From Diphasiastrum complanatum (lineage: Eukaryota > Streptophyta > Lycopodiopsida > Lycopodiales > Lycopodiaceae), in the NCBI GenBank assembly GCA_029204225.1, contig CM055100.1, positions 64,513,592 through 64,577,591 on the forward strand: 64,000 bases of DNA, given 5' to 3'. The notes under the pieces are model-generated. The model searched no databases and was not told where the DNA came from. It worked only from the letters and a program-made list of their open reading frames with translations. Positions 34,153-45,233 of this stretch are shown here, in pieces (within the stretch, counting starts at the first letter, position 1; every line of letters starts with the position of its first letter). The position numbers and the translations under genes are program-made.

Positions 34153-35130
34153 CTAGCGCCGGTGGCTCCGGGTCCCGAGCACTTTCTCAGGTTCCAAAGG
34201 TACACTAAGAGACAAATATTCCAAATGGGATAAATCCTCATCAGATCCTACTGTATCACTTTCATGTAAACTTAGATTCAAACGACTTACATGAAATACT
34301 AGGTGTGCAGTAGTTTTTTCTTGAAGATCGAGTTCATACGCCAAAGAACGAATTTTTCGTACAATCTGGAATGGTCCACAAAAATGAGTAGACATTTTAT
34401 AATGCTTCCCTGTATGTAATGTCTTAGAATCTTTTGGAATCCTAAGATATACCCAATCATCAACTTTAAATCCCTGAGAGATCTCTTAAGATTGGCATAT
34501 GGCTTATTTTATCTTGAGCACTTCGGATACTATCCTTAGCCACTTGTAACATCTCTTGCATATCATGCAGAAAATTAGAAACCTTCTTGGATCTTAACAG
34601 ACTTTATCATTTACCGGGGATCTAGGTTGAAAACTTCTACTATTGTATGCAAACTCCACTAGTGGGATGTAATCTTCCCATTGAGATTGCCTGTGAGAAA
34701 CATATGTCCTCAAAATATCTTCCATAGTCTAATTAGTCCTTTCTGTCTAGCCAACTGATTCAGGATGATAAGAAGAACTTAAACTAAGAGAAGTTTCCAG
34801 TTTATGGAATACTACTGACCAGAACTGACTTGTGGACTTAGAATCTCTCACTAACAATGTCACTTGGCAGACTATACGATCGAAATAATCTTTTAACAAA
34901 GATCTGGGCTAATTCAGAAGAAAGCAACAACCCACTACAACCCAAATAGAATCATTTTGTCATTGGGTCTTCGAAAGTTCAACTAAAAAATCCATAGATA
35001 TGTTTTTCCATCTCTTATCAGGGATTCCTAACGGATGCAACAAACCACCAGCCTTCTAGTTCTCCCAGTTCACCACCTGATAATATGGTGATCCAGTGCC
35101 ACCCACATCTACAAAAATCATATATGATTT
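34153..35130 (-). pseudogene. Ty3/gypsy integrase C-terminal fragment
   Basis: On the minus strand, 34395-34153 reads STHFCGPFQIVRKI...AYELDLQ...HLVFHVSRLNLS, the classical gypsy integrase C-terminal motif (F.GPF.I...I...AY.L.L...IH.VFHVS.L). Upstream, near 35050-34990, is PLGIPDKRWKNISMDF, the entry to the gypsy integrase core, followed by many stops and frameshifts. Interrupted at about 35137 by the family C LTR segment. Confidence 0.82.
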
Positions 35131-35139
35131 TTTTAAGGG

Positions 35140-35788
35140 AATAGTGTAAATTGTGTACACAAGTGGGTCCCACACATGTGAGGCCATGATGCCACATGGG
35201 AAACCCATCCTAATGTAGGTTAGGTCAAGTCAAGAGAGTTGGTCATGTCTATTTGGTGGTCATCCCTACTTTATAGGACCTACACCTAAGTTTAAGGTGA
35301 AAATTTGACCAACTAGCTACCTACCAAGCATAACTCTAGGAAATAGACTAGGGTTTCATTTTAGGTCAAGGAGAGTGAGTTAACTTCCTTATTACATGCT
35401 GGAAATCCACCTAACTTCAAGAAGGAAGTCGAATTTGCTATGTATTCCCTCTCTCCATAGTGAGAAGATAGAAAATTTTTGGAGCTCATTGGCAATCTCA
35501 AGCTAGTTCACTATGTACATTGAGTTTTTGTGATCCAAATGAAACCAAATCAATTTCTACTTGTTTCTCAGGTTGAAGGCCGTACTACAGCCTGTAGTAC
35601 ACACGTGTGGGCTCGGATTTCAATGTTTATCAATGCTTTTGATTGTTAATGCTTGTTGTTTGTCAAATTGCCAATCTAGATCAACTTTTTTGTGTCTAGT
35701 TTTTTGATAGATTGTTAAGCAAGCATCCAATCACTCTTGTGGATCTTTTGTAGATCCATTTATGGTCCTAAAGTACAGTACTTTCACA
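35140..35788 (+). mobile_element. LTR of family C, copy 2 (649 bp, 5'-truncated)
   Basis: Matches 27684-28332 base for base apart from roughly a dozen substitutions and has the same length, so there are no net indels. The first 52 bases of the LTR are missing. It ends in CTTTCACA. It contains a perfect 19-bp palindrome, GTACTACAGCCTGTAGTAC, at 35582-35600, overlapping CACACGTGTG at 35600-35609. The frame at 35737-35994 is not a gene. Confidence 0.88.
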
Positions 35789-36126
35789 GAGTGCCCTACC
35801 CACCGCTATTCAAATGTCCTGTGCATGAAACCATGCAACCCCCATGTAGGTCAACTATAAATAGGCCTCATCTCTTCATGCAGTCCTCCTGCCTATATCT
35901 GTCACACAGACATGCAATGCTCCAAATGTCTCAATTAGAGTGTCTGGGTCCTCTCAAGCTAATTAGTCACAAACAGGCTTTGACATGGAATTAAATCTTG
36001 ACGTGACCAATAATCTCGAATACTGGAGGGCCGGTCTACCACCCAGGTCCTTAACCGAATATGGCCATAACAAGAAGCGACTGGAGTTAGACCTCCAAAT
36101 TGGACTAAAAAGTTCCATGTATATGT
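35789..36126. other. No gene recognised
   Basis: Short region between the C LTR and the gypsy fragment. No motif or similarity seen. Confidence 0.4.
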
Positions 36127-37045
36127 AAACACATCATCATTTGCAATAGGTGTAGTGCTTAGTCAAAAAGATGACCAAAATATAAATTACCCAATTTATT
36201 ATGCGGGTAGACAACTTGCAGCATCAGAAAAGAACTATTCTGCTATAGATCGTGAAGCACTAGGAATGATTTATTCAGTAAAGAAATTTAGACATTATCT
36301 TTTAGGATACCCTTTCATTTTTCATGTAGACACTATGCATTGAAACATTTAGTGAATAAATATGATCTTTCAGGTAGGGTAGCTAGATGATTATTGTTAT
36401 TAGATGAGTTTAATTATGAAGTAGAATTAAGAAGAGACAAGGACCATCAAAATGCTGATTATATATCCCGCCTCCAAACAAAAAATCAGTTTGATCTCAT
36501 TTTTGATGAATTTCTAAACGAACATATAATGCATATTCAATCGGAAACATCAATTTATATGAACATTATTAACTTTTTACAAGACAAATTTATCCTGATC
36601 ATTTTAATAAACAACAAAAAACTATTTTTCTTTCAAAAGTAGGACCTTATACGATTATAAATAAAATATTGTATAAATTAAGAGCCGACGATAATTTTCG
36701 TCGATGTTTAGAACCTATTGAGACGACCACTATAATAAGTGCATTACATGAGGAAGATTCGGGAGGTCACTATGCTCTTAAAAATACTGCAAGGAAGATC
36801 CTTAATGCTAAGTATTAGTGGCCTACCGTCTATAGAGATATTAAATTATTCATTCAAAAATGTGATGCATGTCAGAGAATGGGGAAACCCAGCTTCGCGA
36901 CACATTGGCCACTTACTCCAATTACTCCCTTAGCACCTTTTGAGAAGTGGGGGATAGATTTTGTGGGGCCTATCAAATCGATCACTCGTAAAACTCGTCG
37001 ACGTTACATTCTTGTTGCTACAGACTATACGGAAATTGCGAGATA
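36127..37045 (+). pseudogene. Ty3/gypsy RNase H and integrase N-terminal fragment
   Basis: Reads RNase H of gypsy RT (VLSQKD....YPIYYAGRQLAASEKNYSAIDREALGMIYSVKKFRHYLLGYPFIFHVD; then LLLDEFNYEVELRRDKDHQNADYISR) and then the integrase zinc finger (HEEDSGGHYALKNTARKILNAKY.WP....D...FI..CDACQR). It ends at the start of the core ([12 protein letters not shown]). Stops at 36341 and 36388, a frameshift near 36640 and a stop at about 36816 disable it. Similarity ceases at about 37045. It is on the opposite strand from the gypsy fragment at 34153 and is a separate element piece. Confidence 0.88.
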
Positions 37046-37798
37046 GTCAACCTTCGCATTTTTCGGGATTTACTTTCATTCCATCCTTGACCTTTGAGAA
37101 ATTTGTGAAAAATAATAATATTTCGCTAGTATGTTGCATATGTTACATTCCTTTGTTTCCACCATGTTTCCATGTTAACAGCATATTGGAAATATGCGAA
37201 AAACCCGACACCTTCGCGTTCATAATTTCCATGATAGTTTGCGAAAAAAACGACACTATTTTGGAATTTGTTTGTTGCTCGATTTACCATTTTGGAAAGC
37301 GAAAAGTGCGACACAATGAACCTTCACCTTTTTCGCCCATACATTTTTTTTCGCTCATACATTTTTTTTTGCCCATGCACTTTTTTTTGCTCATACCTTT
37401 TTCGCTCTTACATTTTAATGAAAAAGAAACAGTCTTCTCTACCAATATCATATACATTGTTTCATAGATTGTGTATATTATTTATTTTCGCAGTTCAATA
37501 CTCATAAATACCGAATTGAACTTTTGCGAACTGAGCGAAGCTTTTGTGTATTTTACTTATTTTCATTTATTTATTTATTTTTGTTTTTTAGGACTAGATA
37601 CTTTATTGTTGAGTCTGTACCTTCAAGGAAGGACACACTTTTATTAAATACTTATCTAATCCGTCGATATATCATTAATATATCAAAAACATCATACACT
37701 TCTGTTTTTTCACCACCTCTTTTCCATCACTTTTGATTTTGTGAACTTTTACGATTAAGCTCTCTTCTACCATCGCTAGTTCACCATTACTATCATCA
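37046..37798. repeat. Low-complexity segment with repeated cgaaaa/ttcgc motifs
   Basis: Several copies of 'gcgaaaa(a)..cgacac' occur between 37190 and 37320. A ~20-base tandem of 'tttttt(c/g)c(c/t)catacat' follows at about 37325-37420. It could be an LTR or leader of the reading frame that follows, but no PBS or terminal repeat was found. Confidence 0.5.
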
Positions 37799-38105
37799 TG
37801 GCGATTGTGTTCAAAACACATCCAAAACCAGTCTTACCGGTTTTGCAGCCATTAGCCATACGAGCACAGATTGAAGGACTCCTTCAATTTGATCCATCAA
37901 TAATTCTTACAGATGTGTGCCACGAGCTAATTCAAAATCTGAACGAAACATAGGATGGACATATTTCCACCATTGTCCGAAATCAAGAGATTGTTATTAC
38001 AGAGGAATTTTATTGTCGAGCCTTAGGTTTGTCTATGGACGACAATATCCCGCTTACTTCAAACCTGATGCTTTATTGATGGATGGTGTCGCAAGAACCC
38101 AGACT
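37799..38105 (+). pseudogene. Unidentified reading frame with internal stops
   Basis: From the ATG at 37799 the frame reads about 50 residues (MAIVFKTHPKPVLPV start, then IRAQIEGLLQFDPSIILTDVCHELIQNLNET) and hits a TAG. It then resumes in the same frame for about 40 more residues (ISTIVRNQEIVITEEFYCRALGLSMDDNIPL) before further stops. The composition looks protein-like, and the EEFYCRALGL phrase is reminiscent of extra frames in some plant gypsy elements. I do not recognise it firmly. Confidence 0.4.
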
Positions 38106-38961
38106 TGCCCAATTTTCAATAAAAGTCTGATGCTGATAACCTTGTTCTTCAACAAATGGATAGCTGTGGTCCCAAGATAACACTTGTTGGCATGGATCTT
38201 CATAGAATGGTGCAACTATTATCAGTGGTATTGTCAAAGGTTCACTCAATTGGTACAACAAATAGGATAGGGTTGATTGACTGCTTAGCCGATCCAAGTG
38301 TTCATGATATTCTTGAACCTGAAGACTTTCTTTGGCAGTCAATAGTACTAAGTGAGTACAAGGTCTTGATACTTGAAGTGTTGGTGCTTGCTGAATGGGT
38401 GGCCGTTTTGGGCTTCGTTTCTTTGGATTTGGCCCTTTGATCGTTGATGTAGCCAAATTTGGCATTGTGGTGGTCGGATTGTTGCTGAAACACGTTGGCT
38501 TGAGGGGTTGACTGCTCGTTGTTGATCTCTGCAATGGGTTGTAATCAACTGTCTTGGCCTTGCCTCTATCATTGTTCTTCGTAGGAGTATTCGTGAAAGC
38601 ACATTTGACTTGTTAAAGGCTTACAAGTTGTGAGTTCAGTTGGTATCACAACGTCCAAGGGTTGTTGAATCGCCTGTTGGACAATTTCTAGTAGTTTCAT
38701 CATAAGACCAATTGTCGTTGTTTGCTTGATTGTCTCTACTAGTTCAATCATGTCTGATAAAATTTCAATTCTTTTGACGGATGTTTCGGCACATTTGGTG
38801 ACCTTTGCAATATCCCTTGATTCAGCAACCATTTCAAAGCTTGGTGAAAATATTGTCTTGTGTTTGTAGCGCTGGGTGACTGGATTTGCCTTTTAGCGAC
38901 TCACATTCATTGCAAAGATTAATTCCGCCATAGTTGATTGTAACCGCAATGGACAAAGCAA
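38106..38961. other. Unassigned flank of element D
   Basis: Frames on both strands of 60-150 codons (38073-38534 and 38569-38832 minus; 38156-38440 plus) without recognisable similarity. It ends in agcaa, the target duplication of element D. Confidence 0.4.
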
Positions 38962-40179
38962 TGTTGGAAAGAGGGGTGTGAAAAGGAAAATAGCCCAAAA
39001 AGAAATGAACATGAAAAGAAGCGAACTCGAAACTTGAAAAAGAAACGAACTTGAATGGAAAATGTTCCTGTGCAGTGGAATAAGCTATCTCACTCTTTTC
39101 TAATAATGACTACACCTATCAGACTCAAACAGAATGTTAGTGATAGAAATCACGTTCGATCTGATTACGTAACCAAACATTAAGCATCAAAAATATCAGA
39201 AAGATAATTTGTTGTGAACAGCTAGACAAATTATTAGTCGTGAAGAGCTAGATTGATAATCAGTCATGAATTAGTCGCGAAAGGCAAGACTAAATATAAG
39301 TCGGAACAACTAGACTAATAATAATTTGCGAAGAGCAGACTACCAGATTAAACAATAAAAAAGTCAGATAGAATGTAGAAAAGCATTGCAATATTGACAC
39401 AAATCTGAATGCAGGACAAACAGAGCTGTAATCAGATTAAGTATAGCAAAATATACAGGTCAATAATGCAGGTGAACACAAAATAATAGCGAACATAACT
39501 GCATGCTTCACAAAGCTAATCACACAATCTGTAAAGGTGAAAAACCTATTATTGACAATACAGATCTGGAAGAAAAAGAATCGATGCACGAAAGCATATA
39601 CAATATTTGTCTCTAATTATCAGTAATGTTTCATTCTGATGTTGTTATGCTTCACACTCTTACTGAATACGCAGATGGTATTCAATATATACATAATTTT
39701 TACAAGTGTGCAGATGAAAAAACTACAAAGTGGATGTGTTGTTTGTGGGAGATCGTGGGTGGCTGCTGTCGTTGTCAAATCTGATTGCACAGTGCACGGG
39801 ATGATCATGAGAAGTTTGCGACGTCAGCCTTCGCTGATATTAATGTTGATGAAAATGCAAAAAATGCGACACTTTGACAAATGCTTTAAAAACTGATTTA
39901 TAGGGTACCTTCGCTTTTCCATTAGGGCACCTTTGGCATTTGTAGGGCAGTGTCGCCTTTCTCGCCTGTCACAATTCATGTGTAAAAACACCGTGTCATC
40001 TTTTCGTCTTTTTTGCCTGTGGAGATTTACTTGTATTTATGCAAACGGTCATGTTTTATTCGTCTATCTTATTTTACATGTAAATATGCAGACTGTGCGA
40101 CAACAGAAGTAAAATACATCAACATGAATAGAGGCAGATTAACATAGGATTTAGGAGAGTAAAGGAGATAGATCCAACA
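38962..40179 (-). repeat. 3' LTR of element D (1218 bp)
   Basis: TGTTGGA...TCCAACA. On the inner side lies the polypurine tract (40180-40190, TTAAGGGGGGG on the minus strand). Closely related LTRs are 56817-58058 and the 54345-54786 remnant. Confidence 0.9.
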
Positions 40180-40189
40180 CCCCCCCTTA

Positions 40190-43100
40190 ATCTAGATCCA
40201 TGAATGCCTTGATCTTCAGACTAAGCAATGCACAAAACTTGTTGTGTGCATTAACACTTAATGCCTTCGTGAATATATCTGCAACCATGTCCTGCGTTTT
40301 GCAATACGTTAAGCTTACCTCCTTGTTGAGAACCTTGTCCATGATGTAGTGATAACTGATTTCAATGTGCTTACTTCAAGAGAAATCTAGGGTTGGCTAA
40401 TAATGCAATAGCACTCTAATTATCACAAAATATAATTGTAGGGCTGTACTTATGCAAATTAATATCTGATAGTAAATTTCTCAACCAAAACGTTTTATTA
40501 ATAGATTGAAAAGCAGTAATGTATTCTGCTTCTATAGAAGAAAGAGCGATAGACGTTTGCTTACGACTGTTCCATGAGATAGGACCGTCATTGAAGAAGT
40601 ATGTAAATCCAGATGTGGACTTATGATTGTCTACATCTCCTTCCTAGCTTGCATCAGTATATCCACTGAGCTGATGAAGATTGTTGCTGACTTCTCCATA
40701 GCAGATGCACTGGTCCATGGTAGCTCGAATATACCTCATGACTCTTATGAGAGCCTTCCAATGGGTAATGCCATGATTAGCCATATATAGGCTGAGTGAG
40801 CTTACTACAAAAGAGATGTCAGATCTTGTACAGACCATTGTGTACATGAGAGATCCAAGTATTGATCGATAAGGATACTCTCTCATTCGCTCCTCTTCCT
40901 GCTTGGTCTGTGGACATTGGTCCTTTGACAAACGCAAGCTTGGATCCATCGGTGAGTGAGCTAACTTACAATTCATTAGATTGTATTTGTCAAGGACATT
41001 GTGAAGATACCTTTGTTGAGTGATATAGATCAGTCGTCTCGCTTTGTCTCTATGGATCTGAATGCCCAGATAGAAGTGAGCTTCGCCCAGATCAATCATG
41101 TCAAACTCAGAAAACAACATCTGTTTAGAATCCTTGACCAAATTGGTATTGTTGCTGAAAAACAATGTATCATCCACATATAAAGTGATGATAATGAAGG
41201 GTTGTTGCACTGACTTGGAATAGACGTTGCCATCAACAATGTTTGGTTGGAAATCTTGTTCGATGAGGAATGTGTTGATCCTCTGAAACCAAGCGCTGGC
41301 AAACTGTTTCAAGCCGTAGAGTGCCTTATGCAGTTTACAGACATGATTTTTCATACCTTCCAGAACATATCCTTCGGACTGGATCATGTAGATATGTTCT
41401 TGAATAACTTCATTCAGATAAGTTGTTTGCACATCAAGTTGATGCACCTCGAGGTCGGCAGCTGCAGTATATGATAAGAGGGTTCGGATTGACGAATGCT
41501 TGACTACTAGACTGAAAGTCTCACTGTAGTTGACATTGGGGATCTGAGTGAATCCTCGTGCTACCAGTCTTGCCTTTCTTCAATCAACTGCTCCATTGGC
41601 ATTGTACTTGATCTTGAAGATCCATTTGCAATCAATGATATTGCAGCCAATAGGAGCTTCAACTAATGACCATGTCTGGTTCTTGATCAGAGAGGAATAC
41701 TCTCTGTCCATGGCTTCTCTCCATAGATCAAAGTTTGGTTGGCTCAGTGCCTCTTCGACTGTTGTCGGTTCTTGTATCAAGAGTCATGCATAGTCAAGAG
41801 TATACCATGTGGGCTGTGTGCGCACTCGGCTTGATCATCTGGGAGGAATAGACTGATGAATTGCTCTTGGGATTTAGTGTTGGGTAGCAGCAACGTCTTC
41901 GTCTGATTCGCTGTCGAATAGTGGGTTGACAATGGACACGCCTGAGCCCGAAGCTCTGATTGCCGTATCAATGGCAGATGATGAAGGTTCTCTTGGAACA
42001 ATATCTTTGCCTTTGATGTCGATGAACTGATCTTCAATAAAGACTGTATCATGGCTGTACAAGATTTGTTGGGTATCGGGATCATACAGCTTGTATGTAT
42101 TATCAGATGAAGTTTATCCAATCAGGATGGTCTTCAGACCTTGGAAGTCAAATTTCTTCCTCATGTCTTTCGGGATCTGCATGTAGGCAACGCATTCGAA
42201 CATTCTTAGGTTCTTCACAGAAGACTTAAGCATGTCCACACCTCATGGAGTGTCTTGCCTGAGAGGGCCTTGGTCGAACATCTATTCTGGACGTAAGCTG
42301 CAGTCGAGACAGCTTAAGCCCAGAAGCTCTTAGACAGCAATGCATGCACAAGCATGCATTTAGCTGATTCAACCAGAGTACGGTTCTTCCTCTCGGCTAA
42401 GCCATTTGACTGAGGATTGCAAGGAGTGATAAATTGCTGCTCAATGCCATGGCTCTAGCAGTACTCCTTAAATTCAGTAGAGATGTATTCTCCACCATTG
42501 TCTAACCTTAAGGCCTTGATCGTCCTTCCAGTCTCTTTTTCTACGTGCTCCTTGAAGATTCTGAAGCAATTGAAAACTTCTGATTTCTTCTTGATAAATT
42601 ACACCATAGTTCTTCTGGAGAATTCATCAATAAAAGCTATAAACTACTTTGCATCCTTCAGTGAAGGATTTTTCATCGGGCCACAAATGTCTGAATGTAC
42701 AATGTCTAACAATCCTCTAGCAGTATGTTGATGGCTTGATCTAAATGGTTTCCTAGTTTGTTTACCAAATAAACAGTCTTGACAGGCAGGTAACTCGACT
42801 TCATCACGAGGATAGTCTAGATCAAGAACAATAGAATGTCTAGACATTTGTTGTACAGTAGCATGATTCAAGTGACCAAGTCTATAATGCCAAAAAAACT
42901 TTTATTTGCATAAATAGAAGTACTGAGTGCCTGACTAGAGGCAGAAAAGCAATGACTTAATCTATACAAGTATCCATGCCTCTTTCCATGTTGTCTGTCC
43001 TATCAACTACTTTGCACTGATCACATTCAAATTCTACTTTATGTCCTAGATCTGTAATCCTGCTTATAGAGAGCAGATTCGTAGATAAATTGGGTACATA

Positions 43101-43841
43101 TAAGACTTTAGAAAGTAGTTTAGATTGACCATTTGCAAAGCTCAATCTCATAGTACCTTCACCTTTAATATCTTGTGTGCTATTATCGCCAAGGTGAACA
43201 TATTTGTTGGTACTGTAGAGTGTATAGGACTCGAAACAGCCAATGAGACTAGTCATATGTTGAGTGGCATAGGAATCCAAGAACCAAGAACTGTCGTTGA
43301 ATGCTCCTTGATGGCTGGTCATGAAGGCATCGTGATCTGCTTAATGAGCTGTGGAGCATCTATAGCTGCATTGGCCACTTGATTTGACTATCCCTTGTTG
43401 TTGTTCTTTTCTTGTAGTATCCGGCAGTCTTGAATCTCGTGGTTGTTTTGTTTGCAGTATCTGCTAAACAACTTCTTCTTCGTCTGCGGATTCAATTGTT
43501 CTTTGTGCTGTGCTGGTTTTTGGTCTTGCTTTGATTGCTTCGGGCCTTTCTTCTTCTTTCGCTTAGTCGTGCTCTTGTTTGTGTACAAAGTGTGAGAATC
43601 AGCTAAGGAACTAGAGGCTTCGTTCCTCCGCGTATCTTCCTGCAACAACATTGTAATGAATCTCGAAGAGTCAGTTCTGGATGTGTCGTGATTATCATCA
43701 CCCAGCTATCGTATGAGCTTGGCAAGCTTGTAAGTAGTTGCATCACTGCGTCTTGATCGTCTATGACAAATCCGACAGTGGCCATTTGCTTCAGCAGGTT
43801 CTTGAACTGGTTGATGTGATTCTGTAGGGAATCACCATTCG
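40190..43841 (-). pseudogene. Element D gag-pol remnant (interrupted copia polyprotein)
   Basis: Read on the minus strand from 43841 down. Gag C-terminal half (AVMQLLTSLPSSYDSWV...) is followed by a defective zinc knuckle (RYCKQNNHEIQDC, first cysteine lost) and protease with DSYA in place of DSGA (43300). Then come the pre-integrase region (CQDCLFGKQTRKPF, 42780) and the integrase core with HSDICGP and, in broken frames, a DNGGEY and a GLAERKNRT-type motif. Reverse transcriptase is split between 41780-41580 and 41447-40644 (QLDVQTTYLNE, YVDDTLFF), and degenerate RNase H reaches the polypurine tract. Many stops and frameshifts; not functional. Confidence 0.88.
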
Positions 43842-44573
43842 TGATGCAAAAAATGCGCTCAAAAAATTACAGATTCTAGCTACAACTCTGGTGACAAATT
43901 GATAACAGGTCTTGAACGATTCACGAACAGTTTCGCAAAACTCGAATTGTTTCTATTCGAGAATAATTCATGTTGGATCAATCAGGCTCTGTAACACAAC
44001 GAAACGAAATGAGAGGAAATGTAGACAAAAATGAAGCGAAGCGAAATGAAGCGAGCTTTGACATATTCATACTGGAAGCATAGAGATCGTGAAACGAAAG
44101 CATTCGCGAAAAGATCAATCAAGCTTTGTAACGAGACGAGACGAAATGAAACGAAACGAAACAAGACAAAATGAAACGAAACTTGAGTGAGCTCTGAATT
44201 GATTTACGCTTATAGCCAAGTGATCGTGAAACGAAGCAAACCGAAAGAATTTGCGAACAAAATCAGTTCGTCAGAAATTCAGAGATTGCTGGTCACTGCC
44301 GGCTATATCATTCCTACAATCCTTCAGAGTGTAGACAGACACTGCTGATCTATGTTAACTGATTAATATAGCATTCAACGAAATCAAACCAATGTGCGAA
44401 ATTGAATAAACAAGTGAATCAGATACACGAATTGCAACAGACAAATTTCCATTCAAAATTATACAATCATACAGAATAATATGTGCACAACAGCTACAAT
44501 ATTATCTATTGATCTTCTAATTTTTTAAGCATTGCATGACAAATCCACGCAGTGCATTGGCGTGAGAAAAATA
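43842..44573 (-). repeat. 3' LTR of element E, first part
   Basis: Starts TGATGCAAAAAATGCGCTC, as does the 5' LTR at 53960. Rich in pentamer-like 'aacga/acgaa' repeats (about 43995-44265). It continues at 50134-50267 after the G insertion. Confidence 0.82.
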
Positions 44574-45220
44574 TGTGAAAAATACAGATCCTAAGTGGAT
44601 CTAAACTCCAAGATCATTGGCTTGAATGCTTGCACTCCAAACTACATAAGCTAGGAATTGGCAACACATTCTATGCTACCTAGAATGCAAAGAACTTGAT
44701 CAAAAAGCATTTATCACAAATGGAAACTTCCATAAACATCAAGTGCGGCCCAAAATAGCATTATACAGTCCATAATACATCAGCCTACCACTTTTGGAAA
44801 GCACCTAAGATCATACACACAAAGCTTGAACTCAATCACTACACAATGCCAACAATGGAAGGAGAACCCAATAGAAAAATCTCTCATTAAGCAAATGAAT
44901 ACAATGGATCTGCTCCAACATGTTTCTCCACGGCCTACCTGCTATATATAGCTGAGAGAGATGACTCTCTCTCCTCTCTCTAGACCCTCCTTACCTAAAA
45001 TATGCCCTATATAGGTAAAATTGGCATATATGTCCAAAATACATGAAAATGGACTCATTTCGAAGGTCTTGAAGTTTGACACTTCTTCATACTGAAAAAA
45101 TACACTTACTAAAAATATCTAGACCTGTTTCACACGTGTGAAAAGTCAGATCCTAAACTATGTGCCATTTTTAGCAATTTTGGCCTAAAACTAGACAAGG
45201 AAATGTTGACAATTTTCACA
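44574..45220 (-). repeat. 3' LTR of element G
   Basis: 647 bp. On the minus strand a perfect 16-bp palindrome TTTCACACGTGTGAAA (45128-45143) lies about 77 bases into U3. A TATA-like CTATATATAG (near 44945) is about 270 bases in and is the probable promoter of the element. Confidence 0.92.
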
Positions 45221-45233
45221 CTCCCTCTTCAAC

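Noticed and set aside
41001-41183. Plus-strand frames within 40190-43841 and 50370-53940
   Set aside because: These are antisense shadows of the D and E pol remnants on the minus strand.
45128-45143. Palindrome as a phage-type attachment site or terminator
   Set aside because: It is within the U3 of a eukaryotic LTR and contains a G-box core. No integrase of the phage type is present.
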